A stretch of 64,000 bases of DNA from Streptomyces atratus. Its GTDB lineage: Bacteria; Actinomycetota; Actinomycetes; Streptomycetales; Streptomycetaceae. Shown piece by piece: positions 36,535-44,808 of the stretch. The DNA lies in NCBI RefSeq assembly GCF_014648655.1, contig NZ_BMRN01000004.1:62001-126000 (forward strand), given 5' to 3'. Numbering within the stretch: position 1 is the stretch's first letter; the number at the start of each line of letters is the position of its first letter. The position numbers were made by a program, and so were the translations under genes. The notes under the pieces are model-generated. The model was not told the origin of the DNA and made no database searches. It saw only the letters and a list, made by a program, of their open reading frames with translations.

Positions 36535-37230
36535 GACATGCATCCCAAGTCCTGGACCCACGGCCACAGGACTTTTGATCTCATTGACGGCGTGCGCGCA
36601 GTGTGCAGGCGGGGACAGCTCGATCTCCTGGTGGAGGGGCAGCTGCTGACCCGATCCGCGGATGTGGACCAGCTCCGGAACGGCGGACTTGAACCCGAAG
36701 CCCAGCTGCTCCAACGCCTCCTGGACGGGCAGCGGCCCGCGTCGAGAGCACCGCGTCACGCCCTGCGGGCGAACAAATCCCGAGGTCATCCAGGTGGGCG
36801 GCCCGTGACTGGTGTCACGTGGCACTGCTTTGCTTTCGCCCTACGCGGTCAGTCGAACCGGTCCGGATCGGATGCCGTGATCCGGACCATGATGAATGGG
36901 CGGGGTTCATGTTCAACCCATTACATGCTTCCGCCGTGTATGTGCTGCTTTCGCGAGGCCGGCCGGACCCGCGGTGACCGGCTCTTCATAGCGAGCGCCA
37001 GCAGCCTGGTGCGGGGCATGGGCGCCGTTGCCGCCTCGGCCGTCCTTGTATCCCCGTGTGCCACACAGATCCGTTGGCCGAGCCCCGCCGAGACGAAACC
37101 CGATCCCTCGGTCCTGACGTGACAGTGGCAACACCGGTCCGGTTCGCCACGAACTGAAAATCCTTCAGTCTTCGGGCAGGCTTCAGGGACGATGCAGAGG
37201 ATGGATCAACCAGCCGGTACGAGGGGGAAC
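36535..37230. other. about 700 nt without a supported gene
   Basis: One minus-strand frame at about 36560-36800 reads coherently (VQEALEQLGFGFKSAVPELV) but has no family match I recognise and its ends are unclear. It may be a small unknown gene or a remnant. The part after 36840 looks non-coding and carries the leader of the phosphopantetheinyl transferase gene. Confidence 0.35.
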
Positions 37231-37917
37231 ATGATCGAGAAGATTCTGCCGTCCCAGGTGGCCGTTGCCGAGGCGCTCTCCGACCCGCCCGACGCGGCTC
37301 TCTTCCCTGGCGAGGCCGAGCTGATCCGTAATTCCGTGGAGGGCCGCCGCAAGGAGTTCACCACCGCACGCTGGTGTGCCCGGCGCGCGCTCGGCGAACT
37401 CGGTGTCGCACCCGCCCCCATCCTGAAAGGCGAACGCGGTGCGCCGATATGGCCGGGAGGAGTGGTCGGAAGCATGACCCACTGCGCCGGCTATCGAGCA
37501 GCCGCAGTCGCCCGCCGGGCGGATGTGCTCACCGTCGGCATCGACGCCGAACCGCATGAGGCGCTGCCCGACGGGGTGCACGAGTCCATCGCGCTCGCGA
37601 CGGAACTGCAGCGCGAGCTCGAGCTGCGTCGGACGTGGCCCGAGATCCACTGGGACCGGCTGCTGTTCAGCGCGAAGGAGAGCGTCTACAAGGCGTGGTT
37701 CCCGCTCACCCACCGCTGGCTCGGCTTCGAACAGGCCGATATCGTGCTCCACTCGAACGGCAGCTTCACCGCCGGGCTGCTGATCTCCACCATGGAGCCG
37801 GACCTGGCCGCGGGGGCAACGGCGACCCCCACGGCTTTCAGTGGCCGCTGGCTGGTCGCGGACGGTCTCATGGTGACCGCCATCGTTGCCGGGAGCGAGC
37901 CCGCGCCCACCGGGTAG
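37231..37917 (+). CDS. 4'-phosphopantetheinyl transferase (Sfp type)
   Basis: 228 residues from ATG 37231, just after GAGGGGG; upstream in-frame ATGs at 37192 and 37201 are possible but the homologous N-terminus begins MIEKILP. The enzyme activates carrier proteins of polyketide, peptide or fatty-acid synthases by adding phosphopantetheine from CoA. Motifs in order: KGERGAPIWPGGVVGSMTHC (P-loop-like P1), TVGIDAEP (Mg-binding Asp, Glu) and LLFSAKESVYKAWFP (WxxKEA-type P3). Similar to the broad-specificity enzymes of Streptomyces. No biosynthetic cluster is in view. Confidence 0.9.
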   Translation: MIEKILPSQVAVAEALSDPPDAALFPGEAELIRNSVEGRRKEFTTARWCARRALGELGVAPAPILKGERGAPIWPGGVVGSMTHCAGYRAAAVARRADVLTVGIDAEPHEALPDGVHESIALATELQRELELRRTWPEIHWDRLLFSAKESVYKAWFPLTHRWLGFEQADIVLHSNGSFTAGLLISTMEPDLAAGATATPTAFSGRWLVADGLMVTAIVAGSEPAPTG

Positions 37918-38098
37918 CGGGGCGCCGCAAGCGGTCACCGCTGCGGTACTTGGCACGGCACACCGTCAGGGGTGACGCGTGAGGAGACCGGCGAGAGCCA
38001 TGCCGGTGACCGGGCGCGTCGTCCCGGACATCAGTGGCGGGGAAGCCGGATACGACGAATCGTCGGCCCGCACCTCGTCCGACGTGCGGGTGTACCCG

Positions 38099-38115
38099 TA
38101 ATCTCTGACCACATG
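38099..38115 (+). promoter_or_regulatory. -10 box and leaderless start of P1 peptidase gene
   Basis: TAATCT (38099-38104) ends 8 nt before ATG 38113, and no ribosome-binding site precedes the ATG. A leaderless transcript is likely. Confidence 0.4.
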
Positions 38116-39249
38116 AGTGCAGAGCGCATGGGCGAAGACCGCAAACGTGCACGTGAGTTGGGCATCCCTCTGACAGGTGAGCCGGGGCCGTGGAACGCGA
38201 TCACGGACGTGCCCGGTGTCGAGGTCGGGTACGTCACCCTGGTCGAGGGCGAGGACGTACGCACCGGAGTGACGGCGCTCCTGCCGCGTGGGCGGGACGG
38301 TGTGGGTACGCCCTGCGCGGCCGGCTGGCACTCGTTCAACGGCAATGGTGAGATGACCGGAACCGCCTGGATCGAGGAGAGCGGCTCGCTCGCCGTGCCG
38401 GTGGTCATCACCAACACGTACGCGGTCGGCCCGGTGCATCGCGGCGTGGTCGAGTGGGTGCGTGCCAACCGTCGTGGTATGGCGCCGGAGTGGCTGCTGC
38501 CGGTGGTCACCGAGACCTGGGACGGCCACCTCAACGACATCCATGGCTCGGCCGTGGAATCCCGTCATGCGGCGGACGCGATCGAGGCGGCGGCCTCCGG
38601 CCCGGTCGAGGAGGGATGCGTCGGCGGCGGAACAGGCATGCGCTGCTACGGCTTCAAGGGCGGCTCGGGCACCGCATCGCGGGTGGTGCGGTATGGCGAG
38701 GACCGCTACACCGTCGGCGCCTTCGTGCAGGCCAACTTCGGCGCGCGGCGCGAGCTGGTGGTCGCCGGTGTGACGATGGGGCGTGAGCTGTCCGATCCGG
38801 CAGAGACGCCGGCCCCCGAGCCGACGCTCGGTGGGGAGCCCCAGGTGCCGCCCGGCGCGGGCTCGGTGATCGTGGTCGTGGCGACCGACGCGCCCCTGCT
38901 GCCGGGGCAGTGCAAGGCGTTGGCCCGCCGGGTGACGCTGGGCCTCGCCCGGACCGGCACCACCGGCAGTCATTTCTCCGGGGACCTCTTCCTGGCCTTC
39001 TCCACGGCCAACCCGTCCGCACTGACCAGTACGTTTCCCACGGACGACGGAAGCACGCCGTACGAGTCGATGCACTTCGTGCCATGGGGCCGGATGGATC
39101 CCTTCTACGGTGCGGTGGTCGAGTCGGTGGAGGAGGCGGTGCTCAATGTGCTCACCGGCGCACACTCGATGACCGGCCGGGCGGGCCACCACGTCCCGGC
39201 GCTCCCGCTGGACCAGGTGACCGAACTCCTGGCGGCGCGAGGACAGTGA
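38113..39249 (+). CDS. P1 family (S58, DmpA-like) peptidase
   Basis: 378 residues from ATG 38113 (a later ATG at 38128 is possible). Self-processing N-terminal nucleophile aminopeptidase family. GCVGGGTGMRCYGFKGGSGT (about 176-195) and GAFVQANFGARREL match DmpA. The expected cleavage/nucleophile site is Gly-Ser in PGAGSVIVVVATDAPLLPGQ (Ser about 256), giving alpha and beta chains. It removes N-terminal residues from small peptides or D-amino-acid amides; the true substrate is unknown. Cytoplasmic, no signal peptide. Probably leaderless. Confidence 0.9.
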   Translation: MSAERMGEDRKRARELGIPLTGEPGPWNAITDVPGVEVGYVTLVEGEDVRTGVTALLPRGRDGVGTPCAAGWHSFNGNGEMTGTAWIEESGSLAVPVVITNTYAVGPVHRGVVEWVRANRRGMAPEWLLPVVTETWDGHLNDIHGSAVESRHAADAIEAAASGPVEEGCVGGGTGMRCYGFKGGSGTASRVVRYGEDRYTVGAFVQANFGARRELVVAGVTMGRELSDPAETPAPEPTLGGEPQVPPGAGSVIVVVATDAPLLPGQCKALARRVTLGLARTGTTGSHFSGDLFLAFSTANPSALTSTFPTDDGSTPYESMHFVPWGRMDPFYGAVVESVEEAVLNVLTGAHSMTGRAGHHVPALPLDQVTELLAARGQ

Positions 39250-39362
39250 CGCCGTGCGGAAGGTGCTGCTGACGGCGCATTCGGAGGTCGCAGCCGGTGG
39301 AGACAGGCGCAGGGCGTGGTGGTCACTGGTCTCGTACAGGTTCGTCGGCCATACTGCCCGCC

Positions 39363-39902
39363 GTGGAGCAGCGCATAGATCCGAACACTCAGCCCGGCTA
39401 CGCCGCGGGAACAGATCCGGCGTACATCCCTGGTCTCACGGCCCCCGCTACTGCCGGAAAGCCGGATACGAGCCAGGAGCAGACGGACCAGGAAAGGACG
39501 AAGGAGCGGGCGCCCGGGGCCGCCGCCCCAGACGATGCCCTTGCGGAGGCCGTATCCGAGGATGCGGCAGCCGACGGGGAGGCCGGTGCCGAAGCGGCGG
39601 CTGACGACAAGGAGGCAGAGGACGGCCCCGCATTCGAGGTGAGCGACCGCCGTGGGTCGATCACCGCGAACCGTGACGGGGTCCGGTTCCGGCTGGACGA
39701 CCAGGAGGCCGAGTTCCGCTGGGACGAGATCGGTGCGGTTGAGGTGAAGACTCCTCGGTTCGGCCGCCGGTTCACCGTCACGGTCCATGTGTCGACCCGT
39801 CGATGGTTCAACGCCGAGGTCGAGGCGCCGGCCAGGAGCGACCTGAAGCAGTGGGCGGGAGAACTCGACGCGGTCCTGGACGTCTACTTCGAGGAGTCCT
39901 GA
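39363..39902 (+). CDS. hypothetical protein with C-terminal PH-like domain
   Basis: 179 residues from GTG 39363. CATACT at 39351-39356 lies 6 nt upstream and there is no ribosome-binding site, so a leaderless start is likely. Residues about 1-90 are disordered (Ala/Glu/Asp-rich). Residues about 95-179 form a compact beta-rich domain (SITANRDGVRFRLDDQEAEF, RWDEIGAVEVKTPRFGRRFT and LKQWAGELDAVLDVYF), like bacterial PH domains. No function known to me; actinobacterial. Confidence 0.7.
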   Translation: MEQRIDPNTQPGYAAGTDPAYIPGLTAPATAGKPDTSQEQTDQERTKERAPGAAAPDDALAEAVSEDAAADGEAGAEAAADDKEAEDGPAFEVSDRRGSITANRDGVRFRLDDQEAEFRWDEIGAVEVKTPRFGRRFTVTVHVSTRRWFNAEVEAPARSDLKQWAGELDAVLDVYFEES

Positions 39903-40059
39903 CCACGGCGGTGTCGCCCGAGAGGCTGGGCCGGCGGCGGAAACGACCGCCGGCCCCGTCGCGACCGCAGACATGGGCCCGACCCCTGGCCCGCCGACCG
40001 GGCGTACGCCGGGCGGTGGAGTGGCTGAGAGGCCGGCACAGGGCGTGCGGCAGCGCTGT

Positions 40060-40330
40060 GCACGGTGGGACCGGGTGCCCGGTCGCGTACTTGGTGAGCC
40101 ATGTCACGTGGATCGGGCACGATGCGTTGGTCTCGGGCATTGCCGAGCGCGGCCTGCGGCTGCCGTACTTGGCCGCGCTCGCGGACTTCGGCCCGCTGCC
40201 CCGGCACGCCGTCACGTGCGTCGCAGCAGACGCCCGACGCGCCCGAGTGCCGTCAGATGCCGCCCTGACGCGCGCCGCGAAGCACATCGCGTATGTGGGG
40301 GCCGGGCTGCCGCGCGAAGTGCCGCGTCCG
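40060..40330 (+). pseudogene. probable MarR-like remnant
   Basis: The plus-strand frame reads YLVSHVTWIGHDALVSGIAE then RGLRLPYLAALADFGPLPRH, similar to the first helices of MarR regulators before their helix-turn-helix. What follows (RARVPSDAALTRAAKHIAYV) does not match the MarR wing. I infer a degraded or chimeric gene. It sits in a 588-nt stretch (39903-40490) with no other gene. Confidence 0.3.
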
Positions 40331-40440
40331 CCGCGGATGAGCCTCCGTACAGGAAGCGCGCGGACGAGGGAGCAGGGCCCTCGCCCGGCAGTCGTGGGCG
40401 GTGGCCCGCGTCGGGGCTGCTGATCACCCCGTACGGGCAG

Positions 40441-40468
40441 GCCGGCCGCCCTGCGACGGGCGGCCGGC
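40441..40468 (-). terminator. terminator after the SIS-domain gene
   Basis: GCCGGCCGCCC (40441-40451) pairs perfectly with GGGCGGCCGGC (40458-40468), 22 nt past the stop of the minus-strand isomerase gene. It has no T-run but a very strong stem. Confidence 0.65.
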
Positions 40469-40490
40469 TCCGGCGATGCCCATCGGCCGG

Positions 40491-41375
40491 TCAGGCGCCC
40501 GCGAGCACCACCGAGCGGGTCAGGTGGCGCGGGCTGTCCGGGTCCAGGCCGCGGGCGGCGGCGCGGGCGATCGCCAGACGCTGGACGCGTACCAGCTCGG
40601 CCAGCGGGTCCAGGCCGCTCTGCACCCAGCGGGCGCCGGTCGAGAGCACCTGCTCGGCAAGGCCCTCGGGGGCGGTGCCGAACATCCAGGTCGCGGTGCC
40701 GGTGGTGGCGATGCTGATGGGGCCGTGGCGGTACTCCATCGCGGGGTACGCCTCCGTCCAGGACAGGGACGCTTCCTTCATCTTGAGCGCGGCCTCGTTG
40801 GCGAGACCCGCCGTCCAGCCACGGCCGAGGAAGGTGAACTGGGTGCAGTCCAGCAGGCCTTCGGGCAGCGGCTCTGCCAGTGCGGTCTCCGCATCGCGGA
40901 CCACGGCGTCGGAGTGCAGACCGAGGTGGGCGCGGAGCAGTGTGAGCAGGGTGGTGGCGAACCGGGTCTGTACGACGGACTGCTCGTCGGCGAAGTCCAG
41001 CACGACAACCTCGTCGGCGGACGTCATGACCGGGGTGTCCGGGTCGGCGGTGATGGCCACAGTGCGGGTGACGCCACGGAGCCGGTCGAGCAGTTCCAGC
41101 ACCTCGGTCGTGGTCCCCGAGCGGGTGAGGGCGACGACCCGGTCGTAGCCGCGGCCGATGGGGAACTCCGAGGCGGCGAAGGCATCGGACTCGCCCTGCC
41201 CGGACTCCTCACGGAGCGCGGCGTATGCCTGAGCCATGTAGAAGGAGGTGCCGCAGCCGACGACCGCGATGCGCTCACCGGTGGCGGGCAGAGCGGCCGC
41301 CTGCGTCTGGGCCAGCTCGGCGGCGCGGCGCCAGCACTCCGGCTGACTGGCTGTCTCGATCTCGACAAATGACAC
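40491..41375 (-). CDS. SIS-domain sugar isomerase (GlmS/AgaS-like)
   Basis: 294 residues from GTG 41375, after CGGAG. Two SIS domains: VVGCGTSFYMAQAYAALREE with ALTRSGTTTEVLELLDRL (about 38-105) and FLGRGWTAGLANEAALKMKE with a second GT-rich loop (about 183-250). EYRHGPISI is the conserved active-site strand seen in GlmS isomerase domains. It probably isomerises or deaminates an amino-sugar phosphate. It lacks the glutaminase domain. Divergent from a DeoR regulator, which is probably its controller. Confidence 0.87.
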   Translation of the reverse strand: MSFVEIETASQPECWRRAAELAQTQAAALPATGERIAVVGCGTSFYMAQAYAALREESGQGESDAFAASEFPIGRGYDRVVALTRSGTTTEVLELLDRLRGVTRTVAITADPDTPVMTSADEVVVLDFADEQSVVQTRFATTLLTLLRAHLGLHSDAVVRDAETALAEPLPEGLLDCTQFTFLGRGWTAGLANEAALKMKEASLSWTEAYPAMEYRHGPISIATTGTATWMFGTAPEGLAEQVLSTGARWVQSGLDPLAELVRVQRLAIARAAARGLDPDSPRHLTRSVVLAGA

Positions 41376-41400
41376 TCTTGCACTCCGTACTCGTAGTGGG

Positions 41401-41456
41401 ATGCTCGTTTGCGCACGTTATACGTGATGTACGAGCATTATCAAGCATTCTGCTTG
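41401..41456. promoter_or_regulatory. nested palindromes between SIS and deoR genes (likely operators)
   Basis: ATGCTCGT (41401-41408) and ACGAGCAT (41431-41438) form an 8-bp inverted repeat around ACGT-TAT-ACGT (41415-41425). Next to it CAAGCA-TTC-TGCTTG (41442-41456) is another 6-bp repeat. These lie in the shared promoter region and are good candidates for DeoR binding sites that control both genes. Confidence 0.55.
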
Positions 41457-41561
41457 CAGGAGGCTTGACTGGACGAAGCCTTGTGCGACGCTTGCGCGTG
41501 TCCGGTGACACGTACCCAAGGGGATGGGTGCCCGAAGCCCGGGCTCGTAAGGAGATTTCTC

Positions 41562-42362
41562 TTGTCCAGGGATGCCCGGTGGAACGCGCTGCTGGAACTT
41601 GTCGGTAAGAACGGCAGGGTGGAGGTCGAGGGCGCCGCCGCGACGCTGGATGTCTCGGCCGCGACCATCCGTCGTGACCTGGACCAGCTCGCCGAGCAGC
41701 AGCTGCTCACGCGTACCCGCGGTGGCGCGGTCGCGCACGGTGTCAGTTACGAACTGGCCCTGCGCTACAAGACCGGCCGTCACGCCCCGGAGAAGCAGGC
41801 CATCGGGCGCGCCGTCTCGGAACTGGTTGCGGTCGGCGAAGTGGTGGGGCTGACCGGTGGTACGACGCTGACCGAGGTGGCCCGTTCGCTGGCGGTGCGC
41901 TCCGATGTCGTCGGTGACACCGCGGCCGGGATGGGCGGTCAGCCGACCCTGACCGTCGTCACCAACGCCCTCAACATCGCCAACGAGCTGGTCATCCGGC
42001 CGCAGATCAAGATCGTGGTGACCGGCGGAGTGGCCAGGCCGCAGTCGTACGAGCTGACGGGCCCGCTGGCCAGCGGGGTACTGGGCGAGATCACGCTGGA
42101 TGTCGCCGTGCTCGGCGTCAACGCGATCGACACCGAGCGCGGTGCATATGTACACCACGAGGGCGAGGCCAGCATCAACCGGCTGCTTGCCGAGCAGGCG
42201 CAACGGGTGGTCGTGGCGGCCGATTCCTCGAAGATCGGCAAGCGGGCCTTCGCGCGGGTCTGCGATCTCGGACAGGTCGATTTCCTGGTCACGGACAAGG
42301 GGATCACGCCCGAGGCGACCGCCCGCTTCACGGAGGCCGGCGTCACCGTCATCGCCGTCTGA
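41562..42362 (+). CDS. DeoR/GlpR-family transcriptional regulator
   Basis: 266 residues from TTG 41562, 7 nt after the strong site AAGGAG (41549-41554); the upstream open frame is not coding. DeoR helix-turn-helix (RWNALLELVGKNGRVEVEGA then LDVSAATIRRDLDQLAEQQL, about 5-55) and a sugar-phosphate-sensing DeoRC domain (KQAIGRAVSELVAVGEVVGL, VTNALNIANEL, GVNAIDTERGAYVHHEGEA). It is the probable repressor of the divergent isomerase gene with an amino-sugar phosphate as inducer. Terminator at 42375-42417. Confidence 0.9.
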   Translation: MSRDARWNALLELVGKNGRVEVEGAAATLDVSAATIRRDLDQLAEQQLLTRTRGGAVAHGVSYELALRYKTGRHAPEKQAIGRAVSELVAVGEVVGLTGGTTLTEVARSLAVRSDVVGDTAAGMGGQPTLTVVTNALNIANELVIRPQIKIVVTGGVARPQSYELTGPLASGVLGEITLDVAVLGVNAIDTERGAYVHHEGEASINRLLAEQAQRVVVAADSSKIGKRAFARVCDLGQVDFLVTDKGITPEATARFTEAGVTVIAV

Positions 42363-42374
42363 ACCAGTCGTCCG

Positions 42375-42417
42375 AACGGCGGGTCGCCACCATGGGGCGG
42401 GGGCACCCGTCGTTTTT
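42375..42417 (+). terminator. terminator after the DeoR gene
   Basis: AACGGCGGGT (42375-42384) pairs with ACCCGTCGTT (42405-42414), one G-T wobble, and a T-run to 42417. Confidence 0.65.
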
Positions 42418-42842
42418 CTGCGTGGCCGGAACCGGGTGCGGCCACACAGAAGGGCGTAGGGGTGGCGTCCCGGACCCTGCTTCAGAATGTTGTTGGAAGT
42501 GGCCTTGAGCGCGTGATCGTGCGCGATCGAGCATTCATGACCAGCTCCAGGCCTACCGGCAGGACTCCTCGATGGCCTCTTCGTGCCCCTTCCATGCCGC
42601 TTCTGTGCCCTTTTTCGGGTCCTGGGCAACACCGACGAGGTGCTCAGGGGGTCCACGTAGAAACTTTTCTGTGCCAATAAATGTTCGTTACCTCTGTGAA
42701 ATGAACAAGTCTTGCCATCGGGGTGCACAGTCGTGAACTATGTGCCTGTCGCCGCGAAGGACCGCCGGCCGCATCCACGGTGCTGTGGGCCGCCTCCGTA
42801 TACGCGGGACACTCTCTTGCTCCATCAGCCCTGGAGGTGCCT
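42418..42842. other. leader region upstream of the small unknown gene
   Basis: About 425 nt with no supported gene. The stretch 42661-42720 is AT-rich for this genome and holds an imperfect inverted repeat TGTTCGTT (42682-42689) / AAATGAACA (42699-42707), a possible regulator site. Confidence 0.4.
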
Positions 42843-43235
42843 GTGACGATGGCAGATGCGCCGGTCTCGGCCGTGCGGGGCGCGAAGCCGCGGTACACCA
42901 CGGGCTCCGTCGGCTGCACCGCCATGCCGCACGCCTTCCTCGCTGCCGGGCCCGAGTGCATCCACCTGCCGGGCGAGGCGGAACCGGCCGGCAAGATCCA
43001 CGGCCGGCAGCAGGAGCTCCTCGAGATCAACCGGTCGGGCCCGGTCAGCGGTCACTTCTCCGACACGTGCACCCGCAAGGGAGCCTCGCTCACCACGGCC
43101 ATGAGCGACGTCCGGAAGGACATCGCCGCGGGCCGCAAGCCGATCTCCGCCCACAAGGAGGAGCTGCGCAAGCGGCGCCCCGGTGGCGGCGACAAGATGC
43201 GCGCCGAGTACGAGGCATCGCTCGCCGGTAAGTAG
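42843..43235 (+). CDS. conserved-looking small protein of unknown function
   Basis: 130 residues from GTG 42843, 5 nt after GGAGG (42833-42837); ATG 42849 is a less well placed alternative. Compact, cysteine-bearing N-terminal part (GSVGCTAMPHAFLAAGPECI), a helical middle and a Lys/Arg-rich C-terminus (PISAHKEELRKRRPGGG). No signal peptide. I do not recognise the family. It lies 62 nt upstream of the Gfo/Idh/MocA gene and in the same direction, so it may belong to the same unit. Confidence 0.6.
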   Translation: MTMADAPVSAVRGAKPRYTTGSVGCTAMPHAFLAAGPECIHLPGEAEPAGKIHGRQQELLEINRSGPVSGHFSDTCTRKGASLTTAMSDVRKDIAAGRKPISAHKEELRKRRPGGGDKMRAEYEASLAGK

Positions 43236-43297
43236 CCTCCGTCCGCACCACCAGCACGGACACGCCCGCACCACCAGTACAGACAGAAGGGACCACC

Positions 43298-44470
43298 GTG
43301 TCAGACCTGCGACTCGGCGTCATCGGGCTCGGCCTGCGCCGTTCCATCGCGATGTCCGCCCACCACCCCGGACAGGGTTCGGCGATCACCGCCGTCTGCG
43401 ACCTCGACCCCGAGGTGCGGCAGCGTGAGGCCGAGCGCTTCGGCACCGATGTCGCGGTCGAGGACTACAAGCTGCTCCTCGACCGGGACGACCTCGACGC
43501 GATCATCATCGCCACTCCGGACGACACGCACGAGACCATCGCCATTGATGCGCTCCGGGCCGGCAAGGCCGTCTTCGTCGAGAAGCCGCTCGGTATCACC
43601 GTCGAGAGCTGCGACAACGTCCTGCGTGCCGCGTACGAGACCGGAACCCGGCTGTACGTCGGACACAACATGCGCCACATGGGTGTCGTGCGGCTGATGC
43701 GCGACATCATCGCCCGCGGGGACATCGGCGAGCCCAAGGCCGTGTGGGTGCGGCACTTCGTCGGCTACGGCGGTGACTACTACTTCAAGGACTGGCACGC
43801 CGACCGGACCCGTACCACCGGACTGCTGCTCCAGAAGGCCGCCCACGACATCGACGTCCTGCACTGGCTGGCCGGTGGCTACACCCGCCGGGTCAACGCG
43901 CTGGGCGACCTCCTCGTCTACGGGGACCTGCCGCGCCGCGAGCCGGACACCCCGCGCCCGGCGAACTGGCTGCGCGAGTTCGACTGGCCGCCGACGGCCC
44001 GCAAGGACCTGCACCACATCGTGGACGTCGAGGACGTCTCGGTGATGAACATGCAACTCGACAACGGCGTCGTGGCCGCCTACCAGCAGTGCCACTTCAC
44101 CCCGGACTACTGGCGGAACTACACCGTCATCGGCACCGAGGGCCGTCTGGAGAACTTCGGTGACGGCCCCGGTGACGAGGTCAAGGTCTGGAACACCGGC
44201 CCCAGCGGATACCGCCGCGACGCCGACATCACCTACCGGGTGCCGGACGCCGGCGGTTCGCACGGCGGCGGGGACACCCGGATCATGGAGGAGTTCTGCC
44301 GGTTCGTGCGCGACGGGGGCGTCACCGACACCTCGCCGGTCGCTGCCCGGATGAGCGTTGCCGCCGGTGTGCTCGCGACCCGTTCCCTGCGCGAGGGCGG
44401 TGCACCGTACGACGTGCCGGCCCTCGACCCGGAGCTGATCGCGTACTTCGAACGTGGTCAGCTCCGCTAG
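43298..44470 (+). CDS. Gfo/Idh/MocA-family oxidoreductase
   Basis: 390 residues from GTG 43298, after AAGGGA. N-terminal Rossmann domain (LGVIGLGLRRSIAM, AVCDLDPEVRQ), the class motif VFVEKPLGIT (about 92-101), and a second dinucleotide-type catalytic domain with the conserved HDID helix (QKAAHDIDVLHWLAGG). It oxidises or reduces a sugar or inositol derivative with NAD(P). Upstream is the small unknown gene; the SIS/DeoR pair nearby suggests carbohydrate metabolism. Cytoplasmic. Terminator follows. Confidence 0.9.
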   Translation: MSDLRLGVIGLGLRRSIAMSAHHPGQGSAITAVCDLDPEVRQREAERFGTDVAVEDYKLLLDRDDLDAIIIATPDDTHETIAIDALRAGKAVFVEKPLGITVESCDNVLRAAYETGTRLYVGHNMRHMGVVRLMRDIIARGDIGEPKAVWVRHFVGYGGDYYFKDWHADRTRTTGLLLQKAAHDIDVLHWLAGGYTRRVNALGDLLVYGDLPRREPDTPRPANWLREFDWPPTARKDLHHIVDVEDVSVMNMQLDNGVVAAYQQCHFTPDYWRNYTVIGTEGRLENFGDGPGDEVKVWNTGPSGYRRDADITYRVPDAGGSHGGGDTRIMEEFCRFVRDGGVTDTSPVAARMSVAAGVLATRSLREGGAPYDVPALDPELIAYFERGQLR

Positions 44471-44493
44471 GAACCGGCACGAGACATTCCGAC

Positions 44494-44534
44494 GACCTTC
44501 GGTGATAGCGCTTCCGGCGCCGTCACCGAAGGTC
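44494..44534 (+). terminator. terminator after the oxidoreductase gene
   Basis: GACCTTCGGTGA (44494-44505) pairs perfectly with TCACCGAAGGTC (44523-44534); the loop itself can fold. The 270 nt beyond it, up to the next gene, hold only a -10 box. Confidence 0.75.
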
Positions 44535-44792
44535 TTGGTACAGCTGTTTTCAGCCATGCTCGGTGGGTAGTCGGCTCTTTCTGGTTTGGCGACGGCTCGA
44601 TCGGTGTCCGCCGCGAGGTGTGGCACCGTCGGGTGAATTGTGATTGATCATCCGGAAGGTGTCGTATGGGGGCGCGGGGTGCCGGTCTCGTAGGGTCACC
44701 GAGCCTCCGGCACTGGAGAGCGTGAGCGGCGATTTTGCGCCAATGGGAGCTCATGGTGGCCGAGTTCGAACGCATGGCCGGATCGTGGTCGG

Positions 44793-44808
44793 CATAATCG
44801 CGTCCATG
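44793..44808 (+). promoter_or_regulatory. -10 box and leaderless start of the metallo-hydrolase gene
   Basis: CATAAT (44793-44798) lies 7 nt before ATG 44806, with no ribosome-binding site between. Confidence 0.4.

Noticed and set aside
36560..36800. Minus-strand frame VQEALEQLGFGFKSAVPELV as a gene
   Set aside because: Coherent but without recognisable start, ribosome-binding site or family; kept as an uncertain note only.
40018..40100. tRNA-Ser-like 5' sequence (GGTGGAGTGGCTGAGAGGCC)
   Set aside because: No matching 3' acceptor strand, T-arm (GGTTCGAATCC) or anticodon arm follows; it lies in a degraded region.
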